DNA from: Bacteroidia bacterium
Lineage (GTDB): Bacteria > Bacteroidota > Bacteroidia > UKL13-3
Assembly: GCA_025454875.1 (NCBI GenBank)
Contig: JALONP010000010.1
Span: 1 to 64,000, forward strand
Direction: 5' to 3'
Length of the DNA stretch: 64,000 nt
The notes beneath the pieces were generated by a model. The model saw nothing but the letters and a program-made list of their open reading frames with translations, was not told the DNA's origin and searched no databases. Made by a program: the position numbers and the translations under genes. Within the stretch, counting starts at the first letter, position 1, and every line of letters begins with the position of its first letter. This document shows, piece after piece, positions 43,441-52,081 of the stretch.

Positions 43441-44682
43441 ATGAAAGCAGAAATCATAACCATTGGTGATGAAATTTTAATCGGACAAATTATTGATACC
43501 AACTCATCATGGCTTGGACAAGAACTTAGCAAACTTGGCATTGCAGTGGTTCACCGCACCTCTGTTTCTGACAACCGCAAAGCAATTGTAGATGCACTTA
43601 ATGCTGCAAAGCAACGCGCTGATATCATTATCATGACAGGAGGTTTGGGTCCAACAAAAGATGATATTACCAAGCATACCCTAGCTGAGTATTTCGGATC
43701 AGAGTTAACCTTAAACCAAGAAGTATTGGATTGGGTAACGAAGATTTTCCGAATGCGTAAACTTCCAATGATTGATACAAACCGAAACCAAGCTCTGGTT
43801 CCGTCAAATTGTGAAGTATTGTTTAACAAAACAGGAACTGCACCTGGAATGTGGTTTGATATTGATGGAAAGATTTTCATTAGCATGCCTGGTGTTCCGT
43901 TCGAAATGAAATCCATTTTTGAAACACATTGCATTCCTAAATTGCAAAAACGCTTTGAACTTCCGGTCATTATTCACCGCACGATTCTTACATGCAATAT
44001 TGGTGAATCATTTTTAGCAAAAAAAATTGAGCAACTCGAAAACGATTTGCCACCTCACATCAAACTAGCCTATTTACCAAGTGTTGGAATGGTTAGATTG
44101 CGGTTTAGTGGGAGCCATACTCATTATGCAACACTTAAAAATGAAATCGATGTGATTATCGAACACCTCTACGAAATAGTTGGTGAATATATTTACGGTG
44201 AAGAGAATGATACGCTCGAAAAAAATATTGGCTTGTTACTAAAAGGAAAAAACAAAACTGTTTCAACCGCTGAAAGTTGTACTGGCGGATACATCGCTCA
44301 CCTGATTACTTCTGTTCCAGGAAGCAGCGCTTATTATCATGGCAGTATTATTTGTTATGCCAATGATGTAAAAATAAATGAACTTGGAGTTTCTCCTGAA
44401 GTATTAAATACAGTTGGAGCAGTGAGCGAAGCTTGTGTATTGCAAATGGCGCAGGGTGTTCGCGCCAAACTCAAAACAGATTACGCGATTGCCACAAGCG
44501 GTATTGCAGGACCAGATGGTGGCACTGCGGAAAAACCAGTAGGCACCGTTTGGATTGCGGTTAGTGGACCTAGCCAAACCATTGCCCAACAATTTAATAT
44601 GGGCGATAACCGTGAACGTACAATTCAACGAAGCGCCATTCAAGGATTGGATATGCTGAGGAAAATGTTGTTGGCGGAATAA
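43441..44682 (+). CDS. cinA: CinA-family nicotinamide-nucleotide amidase
   Basis: A 413-residue two-domain CinA. The N-terminal MoCF-like domain carries IGDEILIGQIIDTNSSWLGQEL and MTGGLGPTKDDITK (ADP-ribose pyrophosphatase activity in characterised members). The C-terminal amidase domain has STAESCTGGYIAHLITSVPGSSAYYHGSIICYAND with the catalytic Ser, and ATSGIAGPDGGTAEKPVGTVWIAV. The enzyme recycles nicotinamide mononucleotide for NAD and is linked to competence in some bacteria; dprA is present elsewhere in the window. Full length and cytoplasmic. Confidence 0.95.
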   Translation: MKAEIITIGDEILIGQIIDTNSSWLGQELSKLGIAVVHRTSVSDNRKAIVDALNAAKQRADIIIMTGGLGPTKDDITKHTLAEYFGSELTLNQEVLDWVTKIFRMRKLPMIDTNRNQALVPSNCEVLFNKTGTAPGMWFDIDGKIFISMPGVPFEMKSIFETHCIPKLQKRFELPVIIHRTILTCNIGESFLAKKIEQLENDLPPHIKLAYLPSVGMVRLRFSGSHTHYATLKNEIDVIIEHLYEIVGEYIYGEENDTLEKNIGLLLKGKNKTVSTAESCTGGYIAHLITSVPGSSAYYHGSIICYANDVKINELGVSPEVLNTVGAVSEACVLQMAQGVRAKLKTDYAIATSGIAGPDGGTAEKPVGTVWIAVSGPSQTIAQQFNMGDNRERTIQRSAIQGLDMLRKMLLAE

Positions 44683-44742
44683 AGCAGGATTTCGAATTGG
44701 GAATTCGCTGAATAGAATTTCAACTCCTTATAGTTTTAGAGA

Positions 44743-45009
44743 TTAATCATAAATGTCTTTGCGATGTCCTACATCTTGAACATCAATAATACGTATTGTA
44801 TCATCAATTAAATATAAAACTCTATAATGACCAATTCTGATACGATAAAGATTGTTTAGTTTTCCGTGTAATTTCTTGCATCCATTTGGCCTTGGATTTT
44901 TGGGCAAATCAAGTATTGCTTCAATAATTGGTTTAGCGGCTTTTGCAGGTAATGATTCAAGGGATTTAGCTGCTGATTTTTTGATGGTAAGCTTATACAA
45001 ACCACTCAT
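44743..45009 (-). CDS. RelE/ParE-family toxin
   Basis: An 88-residue toxin of the RelE/ParE superfamily: YKLTIKKSAAKSLESLPAKAAKPIIEAILDLPKNPRPNGCKKLHGKLNNLYRIRIGHYRVLYLIDDTIRIIDVQDVGHRKDIY. The conserved Arg in YRIRIGHYRVLY and the C-terminal GHRKDIY are typical of RelE-type mRNA interferases. Its ATG overlaps the antitoxin's stop codon (ATGA), the usual antitoxin-first arrangement. This is an ordinary type II toxin-antitoxin pair lying between cinA and mfd. Confidence 0.93.
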   Translation of the reverse strand: MSGLYKLTIKKSAAKSLESLPAKAAKPIIEAILDLPKNPRPNGCKKLHGKLNNLYRIRIGHYRVLYLIDDTIRIIDVQDVGHRKDIYD

Positions 45010-45200
45010 ATTTTTCCTTTAGCTTTCAAGCTTTTTACAACTGTTGAAAAAGATATACTTTCTTCTGCTTGTTTAGACTCCGCAATTAATATATCCAACA
45101 AGTCTTCAATTTCTTCTTCATGCTTTTTAAAGGCTTTTAAGTCTATAACAACTGCCTTACGCTTATTATTTTCATCCGTTAAATAGCTAATTCCTTTCAT
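45006..45200 (-). CDS. Antitoxin of the RelE/ParE-type pair
   Basis: A 64-residue protein upstream of and overlapping the toxin gene. The N-terminal ISYLTDENNKRKAVVIDLKAFKKHEEEIEDLLDILIAESK resembles Phd/YefM- or RelB-type short antitoxins, with a beta-strand dimerisation element and a charged helix, and a C-terminal tail (SISFSTVVKSLKAKGKI) that would wrap the toxin. The pair probably represses its own promoter. Confidence 0.85.
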   Translation of the reverse strand: MKGISYLTDENNKRKAVVIDLKAFKKHEEEIEDLLDILIAESKQAEESISFSTVVKSLKAKGKI

Positions 45201-45292
45201 AAAAGTAATTTTTCTTTACACTCAAATATACAAAAAATCAACATTGATATCTCATAAGATTGTGATATCAATCTAATTAATTAACCAATACT

Positions 45293-48200
45293 CTAATTAT
45301 CCTCAATAAATCTAACTATATCCTCCAACACTCCCTTGGCATGGCCAATTCCAGAAACATGTTGAATACCTAAAATCAGATTCTTGGGCGTTTGTTTCAT
45401 CTTGCAACGTTGCGCGTTTTGTTGCACAAACTGCAGTATTTTGCTAAACTGGTTGCTTTGGTAATACGCCTGCTTTTTTTCATCTGGGAAGTAAGCTGCC
45501 ATTGATGCATTCTTTAAAACAACTTTCTCAAAACCAATTTTTTTAGCGACTGTTCTTAACTTAATTAATTCAAATAAATCCAATACTTGCTGAGGTAATG
45601 GGCCAAAGCGATCCTGAAGTTGATCTCCAAATTGCGCAATTTGCTGATTGGTTTCCAAACGCGATAACTCACCATATAGGCTTACACGCTCACTTACACT
45701 GCGTACATATTCATCAGGTATCAATGCTTCAAAATCCGTTTCGATGGTGCAATCTTTCGATTCGAGTTTATGCATTTGCTCTTCCTTAAAAAGCTCCGTA
45801 AACTCATCCTCTTTTAATTCCTGAATGGCTTCATCCAATATTTTATGATACATTTCAAATCCAATCTCTGAAATAAATCCACTTTGTTCACCACCTAATA
45901 AATTTCCAGCACCGCGTATATCTAAATCGCGCATTGCCACATTAAACCCACTTCCCAGATCACTAAATTCTTCGATGGCTTGTAATCTTCTGCGTGCTTC
46001 GGTAGTTAGCATTTGCATACTTGGTACCATCAAATAACAAAATGCCTTGCGATTGGTTCGCCCAACCCTACCACGCATTTGGTGCATATCACTAAGCCCA
46101 AACATATGTGCGTTGTTTATGATAATGGTATTTGCATTTGGAATGTCCAATCCACTCTCAATAATCGTGGTCGCTACCAGCACATCATAATCACCTTCAA
46201 TGAATTTAATCATTACATCCTCCAATTTATCCCCTTCTAATTGCCCATGGGCAACTCCAACTTTAACTCCAGGACAAATTTTAACAATACGATCGGCTAT
46301 TTCATAAATATCCTTCACCCGATGGTGCACAAAAAATACCTGCCCGCCACGTTCAATTTCATTCATCACAATTTCACGCAACAACTCATCATTGTATGCA
46401 TGCAATTCTGTTGTCACAGGTTGCCTGTTTGCCGGTGGGGTGTTGATAATGGATAAATCACGCGCACCCATTAGCGAAAAATGAAGCGTTCGCGGAATAG
46501 GTGTTGCCGTTAACGTTAACGTATCTACGTTGGTTTTAATGGCTTTCAGTTTTTCTTTGGCTGCTACCCCAAATTTCTGTTCTTCATCAATAATCAGCAA
46601 GCCTAAATCTTTATACTTAATTTCTTTACCCAATAATTTATGGGTACCGATTAATATATCAATTTTACCTTGCTTTACTTTTTCAAGAATGGCTTTTTGT
46701 TCGCCAGCTGTTCTAAACCGATTGATATAGTCAACTGTGCAAGGAAAATCTTTTAAGCGCTCTTTAAAAGTTCTATAATGCTGATTCGCCAAAATAGTTG
46801 TAGGCACTAAAACAGCTACTTGTTTGCTGTCACATACAGATTTAAATGCAGCACGGATAGCAACTTCTGTTTTGCCAAATCCTACATCACCACAAACCAA
46901 CCTGTCCATTGGATTGTCACTTTCCATATCCTTTTTTACATCAGCAGTTGCTTTGCTTTGATCTGGGGTGTCTTCGTACATGAAAGATGCTTCCAACTCT
47001 ACCTGCATATAATTATCGGGGGTAAATTGAAATCCCTTTTGTGCCTTGCGTTTGGCATATAACTTAATCAGGTCACGGGCAATATCTTTTACTTTTTTCT
47101 TTGTACTTGTTTTGAGCTTTTCCCAGGCATCGCTACCTAACTTATTTACCCTAGGTTCTGTTCCATCTTTACCAACATACTTCGATATTTTGTGAAGTGA
47201 GTTAATACTTACATACAACAAATCATTATCGCGGTACACTAATCGTACTGCCTCTTGGATATGTCCGTTCACTTCCATTTTTTCAAGACCTGCAAATTTT
47301 CCAACACCATGATCAATATGGGTAACATAATCGCCTGGCTTTAAATCTTTGAGTTCTTTGAGTGTAATAATGCGGCTTTTGCTGTAGCTATTTTTGGTAT
47401 GCCCACGGTAAAAACGGTCGAAAATTTGATGCTCAGTATAACAAGCCAATTTTAAATCTTTATCAATAAATCCTTTGGAGATACCGTGGTATATTGGCTT
47501 AAATTCTACCTCCTTATCCAAGTCATCAAAAATGGTATACAATCGCTCTATTTGCCTGCTACTTTCCGAAAAAATCAAGTTCAACAAATCAGCTTGCTGG
47601 TTGTCCTTTAAATTTGAAATCAGGAGCTTGAAGTTTTTATGAAATAACGGTTGCGGCACCGTTTGAAATACAATGGTATCATCTGCCTTAAAATGTGCTC
47701 GCATGCCAAACTCGATACATTTATATTGCATCAACTTTTCAGCTATGCTTTTTTCTGTTTCGTAAATTTGATCAATAGGAACCAAAGGCTCTTGTTCAGG
47801 TGTAGGTTCGAATTTTTCGAAAATAGTTTGTGCTTTTTCCCTGCCTTTTTCAATTTGCTCCAAACTCAGCGAAGTATCTTTTATCCAAAAAACAGCATCG
47901 GATGGTAGATAGGTAAAAAAGTGTTGTCGTTGCTTATCGTCAATACCCTTTTGTACATTTGGAATGATGAAAAACCGGTCAACCTTTTTAACCGACAACT
48001 GTGTATTCGGATCAAAAATGCGTATGCTTTCAATCATCTCTCCATCCAACTCCAACCGATAAGGCATATCGTTGCTAAAAGAGAATACATCCACTATTCC
48101 ACCGCGTATTGAAAATTGACCTGCTTCATACACGAAGTCGCTTCGTTCAAAATGATGTTCGGTTAAAAAATCAATAAAAAATTCAAGATCAAAAGGATGA

Positions 48201-48649
48201 CCCACTTTCAATTCATACGTGTTGGCTGTCAAATCCTTTTCAGTAATCACCAATTCGGCCAATGCTTCGGCTGTTGTTACAACCAATTCGCCATTAAGTG
48301 AATGTTGGTTAAGCCTGTTGAGCACTTCGGCCCGTTCCAAAACCAACCCATTATCTAGTCCAGTAATTTGAAATGGCCTGCGATACGATGAAGGAAAAAA
48401 CAAAATGGTTTTGCCCTCGAGCAGGTTTTCCAAATCAGAGAAAAAGTACCGTGCCTCGTCAATATCATTGAACACAAAAACGTTGGTTCTTGGTAATTGC
48501 TGGTAAATGGTGGCCGCAATAACCGCATCAATAGAACCCACCAATCCCGTTAAGCGGAGCTTTACCGGGGAGGGTAATGCCAGCTTTGATAATACATTTC
48601 GAATTCGGGAGCTTTCGGCATAGGCTCCCAGTAACTGTTGTAAATTCAA
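45293..48649 (-). CDS. mfd: Transcription-repair coupling factor
   Basis: Full-length Mfd (1118 aa), the translocase that removes stalled RNA polymerase and recruits UvrA. Regions in order: UvrB-like N-terminal homology (IRGGIVDVFSFSNDMPYRLELDGEMIESIRIFDPNTQLS), the CarD-like RNA-polymerase-interaction domain (LKDLKPGDYVTHIDHGVGKFAGLEKM), the helicase core with Walker A GDVGFGKTEVA, LLIIDEEQKFGV (DEEQ box), TATPIPRTLHFSLMGARDLSII, VATTIIESGLDIPNANTIII and QMRGRVGR, and the TRCF C-terminal domain. Cytoplasmic and a single gene. Confidence 0.97.
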   Translation of the reverse strand: MNLQQLLGAYAESSRIRNVLSKLALPSPVKLRLTGLVGSIDAVIAATIYQQLPRTNVFVFNDIDEARYFFSDLENLLEGKTILFFPSSYRRPFQITGLDNGLVLERAEVLNRLNQHSLNGELVVTTAEALAELVITEKDLTANTYELKVGHPFDLEFFIDFLTEHHFERSDFVYEAGQFSIRGGIVDVFSFSNDMPYRLELDGEMIESIRIFDPNTQLSVKKVDRFFIIPNVQKGIDDKQRQHFFTYLPSDAVFWIKDTSLSLEQIEKGREKAQTIFEKFEPTPEQEPLVPIDQIYETEKSIAEKLMQYKCIEFGMRAHFKADDTIVFQTVPQPLFHKNFKLLISNLKDNQQADLLNLIFSESSRQIERLYTIFDDLDKEVEFKPIYHGISKGFIDKDLKLACYTEHQIFDRFYRGHTKNSYSKSRIITLKELKDLKPGDYVTHIDHGVGKFAGLEKMEVNGHIQEAVRLVYRDNDLLYVSINSLHKISKYVGKDGTEPRVNKLGSDAWEKLKTSTKKKVKDIARDLIKLYAKRKAQKGFQFTPDNYMQVELEASFMYEDTPDQSKATADVKKDMESDNPMDRLVCGDVGFGKTEVAIRAAFKSVCDSKQVAVLVPTTILANQHYRTFKERLKDFPCTVDYINRFRTAGEQKAILEKVKQGKIDILIGTHKLLGKEIKYKDLGLLIIDEEQKFGVAAKEKLKAIKTNVDTLTLTATPIPRTLHFSLMGARDLSIINTPPANRQPVTTELHAYNDELLREIVMNEIERGGQVFFVHHRVKDIYEIADRIVKICPGVKVGVAHGQLEGDKLEDVMIKFIEGDYDVLVATTIIESGLDIPNANTIIINNAHMFGLSDMHQMRGRVGRTNRKAFCYLMVPSMQMLTTEARRRLQAIEEFSDLGSGFNVAMRDLDIRGAGNLLGGEQSGFISEIGFEMYHKILDEAIQELKEDEFTELFKEEQMHKLESKDCTIETDFEALIPDEYVRSVSERVSLYGELSRLETNQQIAQFGDQLQDRFGPLPQQVLDLFELIKLRTVAKKIGFEKVVLKNASMAAYFPDEKKQAYYQSNQFSKILQFVQQNAQRCKMKQTPKNLILGIQHVSGIGHAKGVLEDIVRFIEDN

Positions 48650-49023
48650 CTACACTAAAATTAGCGTGGCAAAGATAATAGGTGAATTGGGAATTACGAA
48701 CTGGGAGTTTGGAATTCTGATTGCTGCATTAGCAAACGTTAAACGCTGCAAGCACGTTACAAAAAATCAATTCGTTTATGTTAGTAGCTTATGCTAGCAA
48801 GAAATTTTCTACCCCATATTCCGGTGAACATCGTTATTTTCTTTAACCACAAAGACTCAAATCTCGATTTGTATCAGGATTAAGGAATTGATAAGAACAT
48901 TTGAGATAATAGGTGGCATTATATTTTCTGCGAACATCTGCGTATTCCTATCGCTATCGGTTGTCATCAAACCAACCACCCAATGCCCAATGCCCAATGC
49001 CTAATGCCCAATGCCTAATTACC

Positions 49024-49080
49024 CAACTATCACTTCTCGATACGCGACTTTGTCTCTACTCGAAGTGACGGCTGCATCAT
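49024..49080 (-). repeat. REP-like palindromic repeat, copy C (inverted)
   Basis: CACTTCTCGATACGCGACTT then TGTCTCTACTCGAAGTGACGGCTGCATCATCAAAT: the reverse complement of the 3600-3654 unit, including the GATGATG flank. Confidence 0.78.
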
Positions 49081-49205
49081 CAAATAAATCAATCTGCGAA
49101 ATCTGCGGCTTAAAATACTTAGAATATCTGCGTATCCCAATAGCTATCGGTAGTCATCAAACCAACCACCCAATGTCCAATGCCCACTGCCCAATACCTT
49201 ATCCG

Positions 49206-49255
49206 TTACTTCTACGATACGAGAATTCGTCTTTACTCGAAGTGACGGTTGCATG
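49206..49255 (-). repeat. REP-like palindromic repeat, copy D (inverted)
   Basis: ACTTCTACGATACGAGAATT then CGTCTTTACTCGAAGTGACGGTTGCATGAT: the most diverged of the four copies, with the same orientation as copy C. Confidence 0.7.
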
Positions 49256-49322
49256 ATTAAATTAACCAATCACCTGTGCCAAATAAGCAATACCTAATAA
49301 CCACCCTATCAAGTAATGCATA

Positions 49323-49353
49323 AAAAAGGGCGACTAGAAAAATCTAGCCGCCC
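49323..49353 (-). terminator. Terminator after the T9SS glycan-binding protein gene
   Basis: On the minus strand GGGCGGCTAGA, TTTT, TCTAGTCGCCC then TTTTTT; one internal mismatch in an otherwise 11-base stem. Confidence 0.85.
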
Positions 49354-49377
49354 AATTAACAATTCAAAAAAACGAAA

Positions 49378-51207
49378 TTATTCTTTAATGATTTTGGTGA
49401 ATGTATCGTTGCCATTTATACCCACCTTAACAGTGTAAATACCCATTGGCAATGACATGATATTGAGATTTACATTATTTGAGTTTGGTTCGCTTGCTAA
49501 AACAACTTGACCCAATGCATTGTAAATGGTAATATTTTGTACGTTGCTTGCTGTTTGAATATAAAGAACATTGCTAGTAGGATTAGGATAGATTCCTACC
49601 AACTCTTTCGTACTCGATTTTACACTCGTAGTAGGATTCTTGCTGAACAACACATTATCAATGTAAGCGGTTGAAGAACCAGCAGGTGAACTTGCAAAAA
49701 TCAATTGTGCAATATTCGATTTGGTGGTAAGGCCTGTCATAGCAGAAACTGCCACAGTAACGTGATTCCACCCATTCAATGTTGGCGTAATTGTTACTTC
49801 ATGTTCTACATCATCTCCACCAGCAAAAGCTGAGTCAGCTCCGAAATCAACTAATTTTGTTCTGAAAGATGTAGAGTTTGGCGTCCATACGTCAAATTCA
49901 AACGTATCCATGGTGGTAATATCAAGTTGATTTGCAACCATTTCAATTCCTACAAAATCTAATCCAGTATATTTTTTTACATCGTTTCCAGCAACTTGGG
50001 TTTCGGTAAGTGTTGCGGCAGACCATGATGTTCTCCACGTATCAACAGGCACGTTGGTATATGCATTGCTAAACAATGAAATAACATTAGCTGCTGCTTT
50101 GGTTGGAGTTGGCGCAGCTACGGTTGGCTCAGCAACTACAGCATTTTTGCTAAACATCACATTATCTATGTATACAACAGATGATCCTGCTGGTGAACTT
50201 GCAAAAATCAGTTGCGCAATATTCGATTTAGTAACAAGACCAGTCATGCTAGCTATAGGCACTGCTACATGGTTCCAACCATTTAAAGTTGGGGTAATGA
50301 TCGTTTCATGCTCTACATCATCACCACCTCCAAATGCACCATTTGCACCGAAGTCAACCACCTTAAATCTAAATGAAGTAGAATTTGGCGTCCATAAGTC
50401 AAACTCAAACATCTCCATTGAATCAATATCAAGTTGGTTGGCTACCATTTCAATACCAACAAAATCCAATCCTGAATATCTTTTAACATCGTCTGTTGCA
50501 ACTTGAATATCGGTAAGAGTTCCTTGAGACCATGAGGTTCTCCAAGTGTCTACTGGCACGTTGGTATAAGCATTGCTGAACAATGAAATGACATCTGCAG
50601 CAGGTTTGGTTGGCGTTGTAGCTGCCGCAGTAGGTTCTGCTAGTGCACTGCCTGACGTGAATCGAATATTATCAAAATAACAAATATTATCTGCTCCTCT
50701 ACCTGCTAAATTAAAATCAGGAAAAATTGCGATTTGAACAATATCTGTCATTTGAGGATTGCCAATGAGTGGAGCAAAGTTGAAAGTTAATTCTTCCCAC
50801 TCATTAATTTTGGTATTGGCTACTTTAATTTCACCCGTAGAACCGTTGTCAGCTCGAATAAACTTGATTCCAACATCACTGATAGCGGGTTTGTAAACCA
50901 TGATTTTGACAGTTGCATTTGAAGCCGATAATGTAAACGTACCAAGGTCCACGGTCTTTTGAGACTCACATCCTGCCCATGGCTGACCCGCTTGAAGTGC
51001 AGTAAATTTTGCAACTTTAGCAGAAGTGTTTGGAGCTACTGAACTCGGATTGTTCACAATTTCCACTGCCGGATTGGTAGCGTTCTCAAAAGTTGTCCAT
51101 GTCCAAGTTGCACCATTACCTCCCGTTTCAAAATCAATTGGCGCGTTTTGAGAGAATCCTATACTTACAATAAGTAAGGATAACGTTAAAGTAATAATTT
51201 TTTTCAT
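49378..51207 (-). CDS. T9SS-secreted protein with two glucan-binding-like repeats
   Basis: A 609-aa surface or secreted protein. The signal peptide is 1-20; residues about 21-190 form a beta-sandwich module (ATWTWTTFENATNPAVEIVNNP ... DNICYFDNIRF). Two 169-residue direct repeats follow (about 195-360 and 365-525), each beginning ADVISLFSNAYTNVPVDTWRTSW and ending in YIDNVMFSKN; then a type A T9SS sorting domain (GIYPNPTSNVLYIQTASNVQ ... GIYTVKVGINGNDTFTKIIKE). ISLFSNAY-type modules commonly accompany laminarinases in marine Bacteroidota, and the partial protein at 63507 begins with a related motif (VKSIFSDAY). No catalytic site is seen, so I infer a beta-1,3-glucan-binding role. It is divergent from the Nudix-type regulator. 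Confidence 0.85.
   Translation of the reverse strand: MKKIITLTLSLLIVSIGFSQNAPIDFETGGNGATWTWTTFENATNPAVEIVNNPSSVAPNTSAKVAKFTALQAGQPWAGCESQKTVDLGTFTLSASNATVKIMVYKPAISDVGIKFIRADNGSTGEIKVANTKINEWEELTFNFAPLIGNPQMTDIVQIAIFPDFNLAGRGADNICYFDNIRFTSGSALAEPTAAATTPTKPAADVISLFSNAYTNVPVDTWRTSWSQGTLTDIQVATDDVKRYSGLDFVGIEMVANQLDIDSMEMFEFDLWTPNSTSFRFKVVDFGANGAFGGGDDVEHETIITPTLNGWNHVAVPIASMTGLVTKSNIAQLIFASSPAGSSVVYIDNVMFSKNAVVAEPTVAAPTPTKAAANVISLFSNAYTNVPVDTWRTSWSAATLTETQVAGNDVKKYTGLDFVGIEMVANQLDITTMDTFEFDVWTPNSTSFRTKLVDFGADSAFAGGDDVEHEVTITPTLNGWNHVTVAVSAMTGLTTKSNIAQLIFASSPAGSSTAYIDNVLFSKNPTTSVKSSTKELVGIYPNPTSNVLYIQTASNVQNITIYNALGQVVLASEPNSNNVNLNIMSLPMGIYTVKVGINGNDTFTKIIKE
49648..50641 (-). repeat. Two direct repeats, 507-base period, inside the T9SS gene
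   Basis: Corresponding positions, for example CACATTATC at 49651 and 50158, are exactly 507 bases (169 codons) apart. The repeats are similar at both DNA and protein level, which points to a fairly recent internal duplication of the ISLFSNAY module. Confidence 0.85.
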
Positions 51208-51248
51208 TTTAGTTTAATTAAAGATTGTTAATGCAATTAAAGCAAAAA

Positions 51249-51275
51249 TACTTAAAGTAAAAAGTACTATAAGTA
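51249..51275. promoter_or_regulatory. Two tandem 11-base palindromes between regulator and T9SS gene
   Basis: TACTTAAAGTA (51249-51259, perfect) and TACTATAAGTA (51265-51275, TACT/AGTA arms) lie with centres 16 bases apart in the 106-base gap between the divergent genes. They are candidate operators for the adjacent Nudix-type regulator. A weaker TACTTAATTTA occurs upstream of the phosphorylase gene near 62569. Confidence 0.4.
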
Positions 51276-51313
51276 AATTTTATTTATATCGATTAGGATG
51301 CTTATTTTGCAGT

Positions 51314-52039
51314 ATGAAAATACCCAGTTCATACTATATATCTGACTATAAACTACCACTTGAAGAATATTTCGTTTTTGGCTTATCGGTTGATTGCGTA
51401 GTATTTGGATACCATGAAGGAGAAATCAAGGTATTACTCGTACAACGTGATGCTGAGCCCTTCAAAGGCCATTGGGCTTTAATCGGTGATTTGGTAGAGC
51501 CAGATCAAAACTTGCGTGACGCAGCCAACAATGTATTGGAAAAACTTACTGGCCTCAAGAATATTTACATGAAGCAATTTTTCACCTTTGGAAGCGTGGA
51601 TAGGCATCCTGTTGGAAGGGTTGTAACGGTTGGTTATTTTTCATTGGTTAACAGCATCGATTATCATCCCATTGCCTCATCATGGGCTAAATCAGCCGAA
51701 TGGTTTAATATTAATGATTTACCTGAGCTGGCATTTGACCACCAAAATATTTTGTCAAAAGGGATTGAAACGCTTAAAAATGAGGTACGACATAAACCCA
51801 CAGGATTTGAACTACTCCCAAGCAAGTTCACCCTTTTAGAACTCCAACAATTGTATGAAGCTCTTTTGGGGTATAAATTTGACAAATCTAATTTTAGGAA
51901 AAAAATTCTGGAGATGAATATTCTAAAACCACTAAATGAGGTAAAGGAAAAAGTATCACACCGACCCGCTAAACTATTCAAGTTTGACGAAAAAAGATAC
52001 CGAGCGCTCGAAAAGGAAGGATTCTCTTTTGAACTATGA
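51314..52039 (+). CDS. NrtR/AraR-like Nudix-winged-helix transcriptional regulator
   Basis: A 241-residue protein with an N-terminal Nudix-like domain (about 22-150, VDCVVFGYHEGEIKVLLVQRDAEPFKGHWALIGDLVEPDQNLRDAANNVLEKLTGL) and a C-terminal winged helix (about 160-238, SKFTLLELQQLYEALLGYKFDKSNFRKKILEMNILKPL). The Nudix box is degenerate: the catalytic REUxEE is replaced by NNVLEKL, so it should sense a ligand and not hydrolyse it. Relatives include NrtR (ADP-ribose, NAD control) and the Bacteroides arabinose regulator AraR. Being the only regulator beside this glucan locus, it probably controls it in response to a sugar or sugar phosphate. Confidence 0.88.
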   Translation: MKIPSSYYISDYKLPLEEYFVFGLSVDCVVFGYHEGEIKVLLVQRDAEPFKGHWALIGDLVEPDQNLRDAANNVLEKLTGLKNIYMKQFFTFGSVDRHPVGRVVTVGYFSLVNSIDYHPIASSWAKSAEWFNINDLPELAFDHQNILSKGIETLKNEVRHKPTGFELLPSKFTLLELQQLYEALLGYKFDKSNFRKKILEMNILKPLNEVKEKVSHRPAKLFKFDEKRYRALEKEGFSFEL

Positions 52040-52081
52040 GTAGCTGTTTACGTATGAACAATTCCTACCTTTACTTTTGAT

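Larger units (their letters stand above)
48963..49255 (+). repeat. 190-base-period tandem duplication
   Basis: Two diverged units each contain, in order, a ..ATxGCTATCGGTxGTCATCAAACCAACCACCCAATG block, a CCCAATGCC run and an inverted REP-like unit. The first unit starts near 48950 and the second near 49140; the second has lost part of the heptamer run. Confidence 0.7.
48650..49377. other. Second repeat-rich intergenic island
   Basis: About 730 bases between mfd and the T9SS protein with no gene. It holds two inverted copies of the REP-like unit, two diverged CCxATxGCTATCGG palindromes, and a tandem duplication with a 190-base period (TCATCAAACCAACCACCCAATG at about 48964 and 49154). Short heptamer-like runs of CCCAATG/CCTAATG occur at about 48978-49019. 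The track ORF at 49011-49256 is an artefact of these repeats. A terminator for the T9SS gene lies at the right edge. Confidence 0.7.

Noticed and set aside
43551-43970. 139-aa minus-strand ORF inside cinA
   Set aside because: A shadow of a clearly recognised, full-length gene.
44743-45200. RelE/antitoxin pair considered as a novel defence system
   Set aside because: Size, gene order and ATGA overlap are those of an ordinary type II toxin-antitoxin module.
48970-49020. Short regular repeats (CCCAATG/CCTAATG) considered as a CRISPR array
   Set aside because: The units are 7 bases with no spacers of uniform length and no cas genes; this is a slippage-type microsatellite.
50054-50506. 150-aa plus-strand ORF antisense to the T9SS protein gene
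   Set aside because: It lies wholly within the repeat modules of the real gene and has no start context or recognisable domain.
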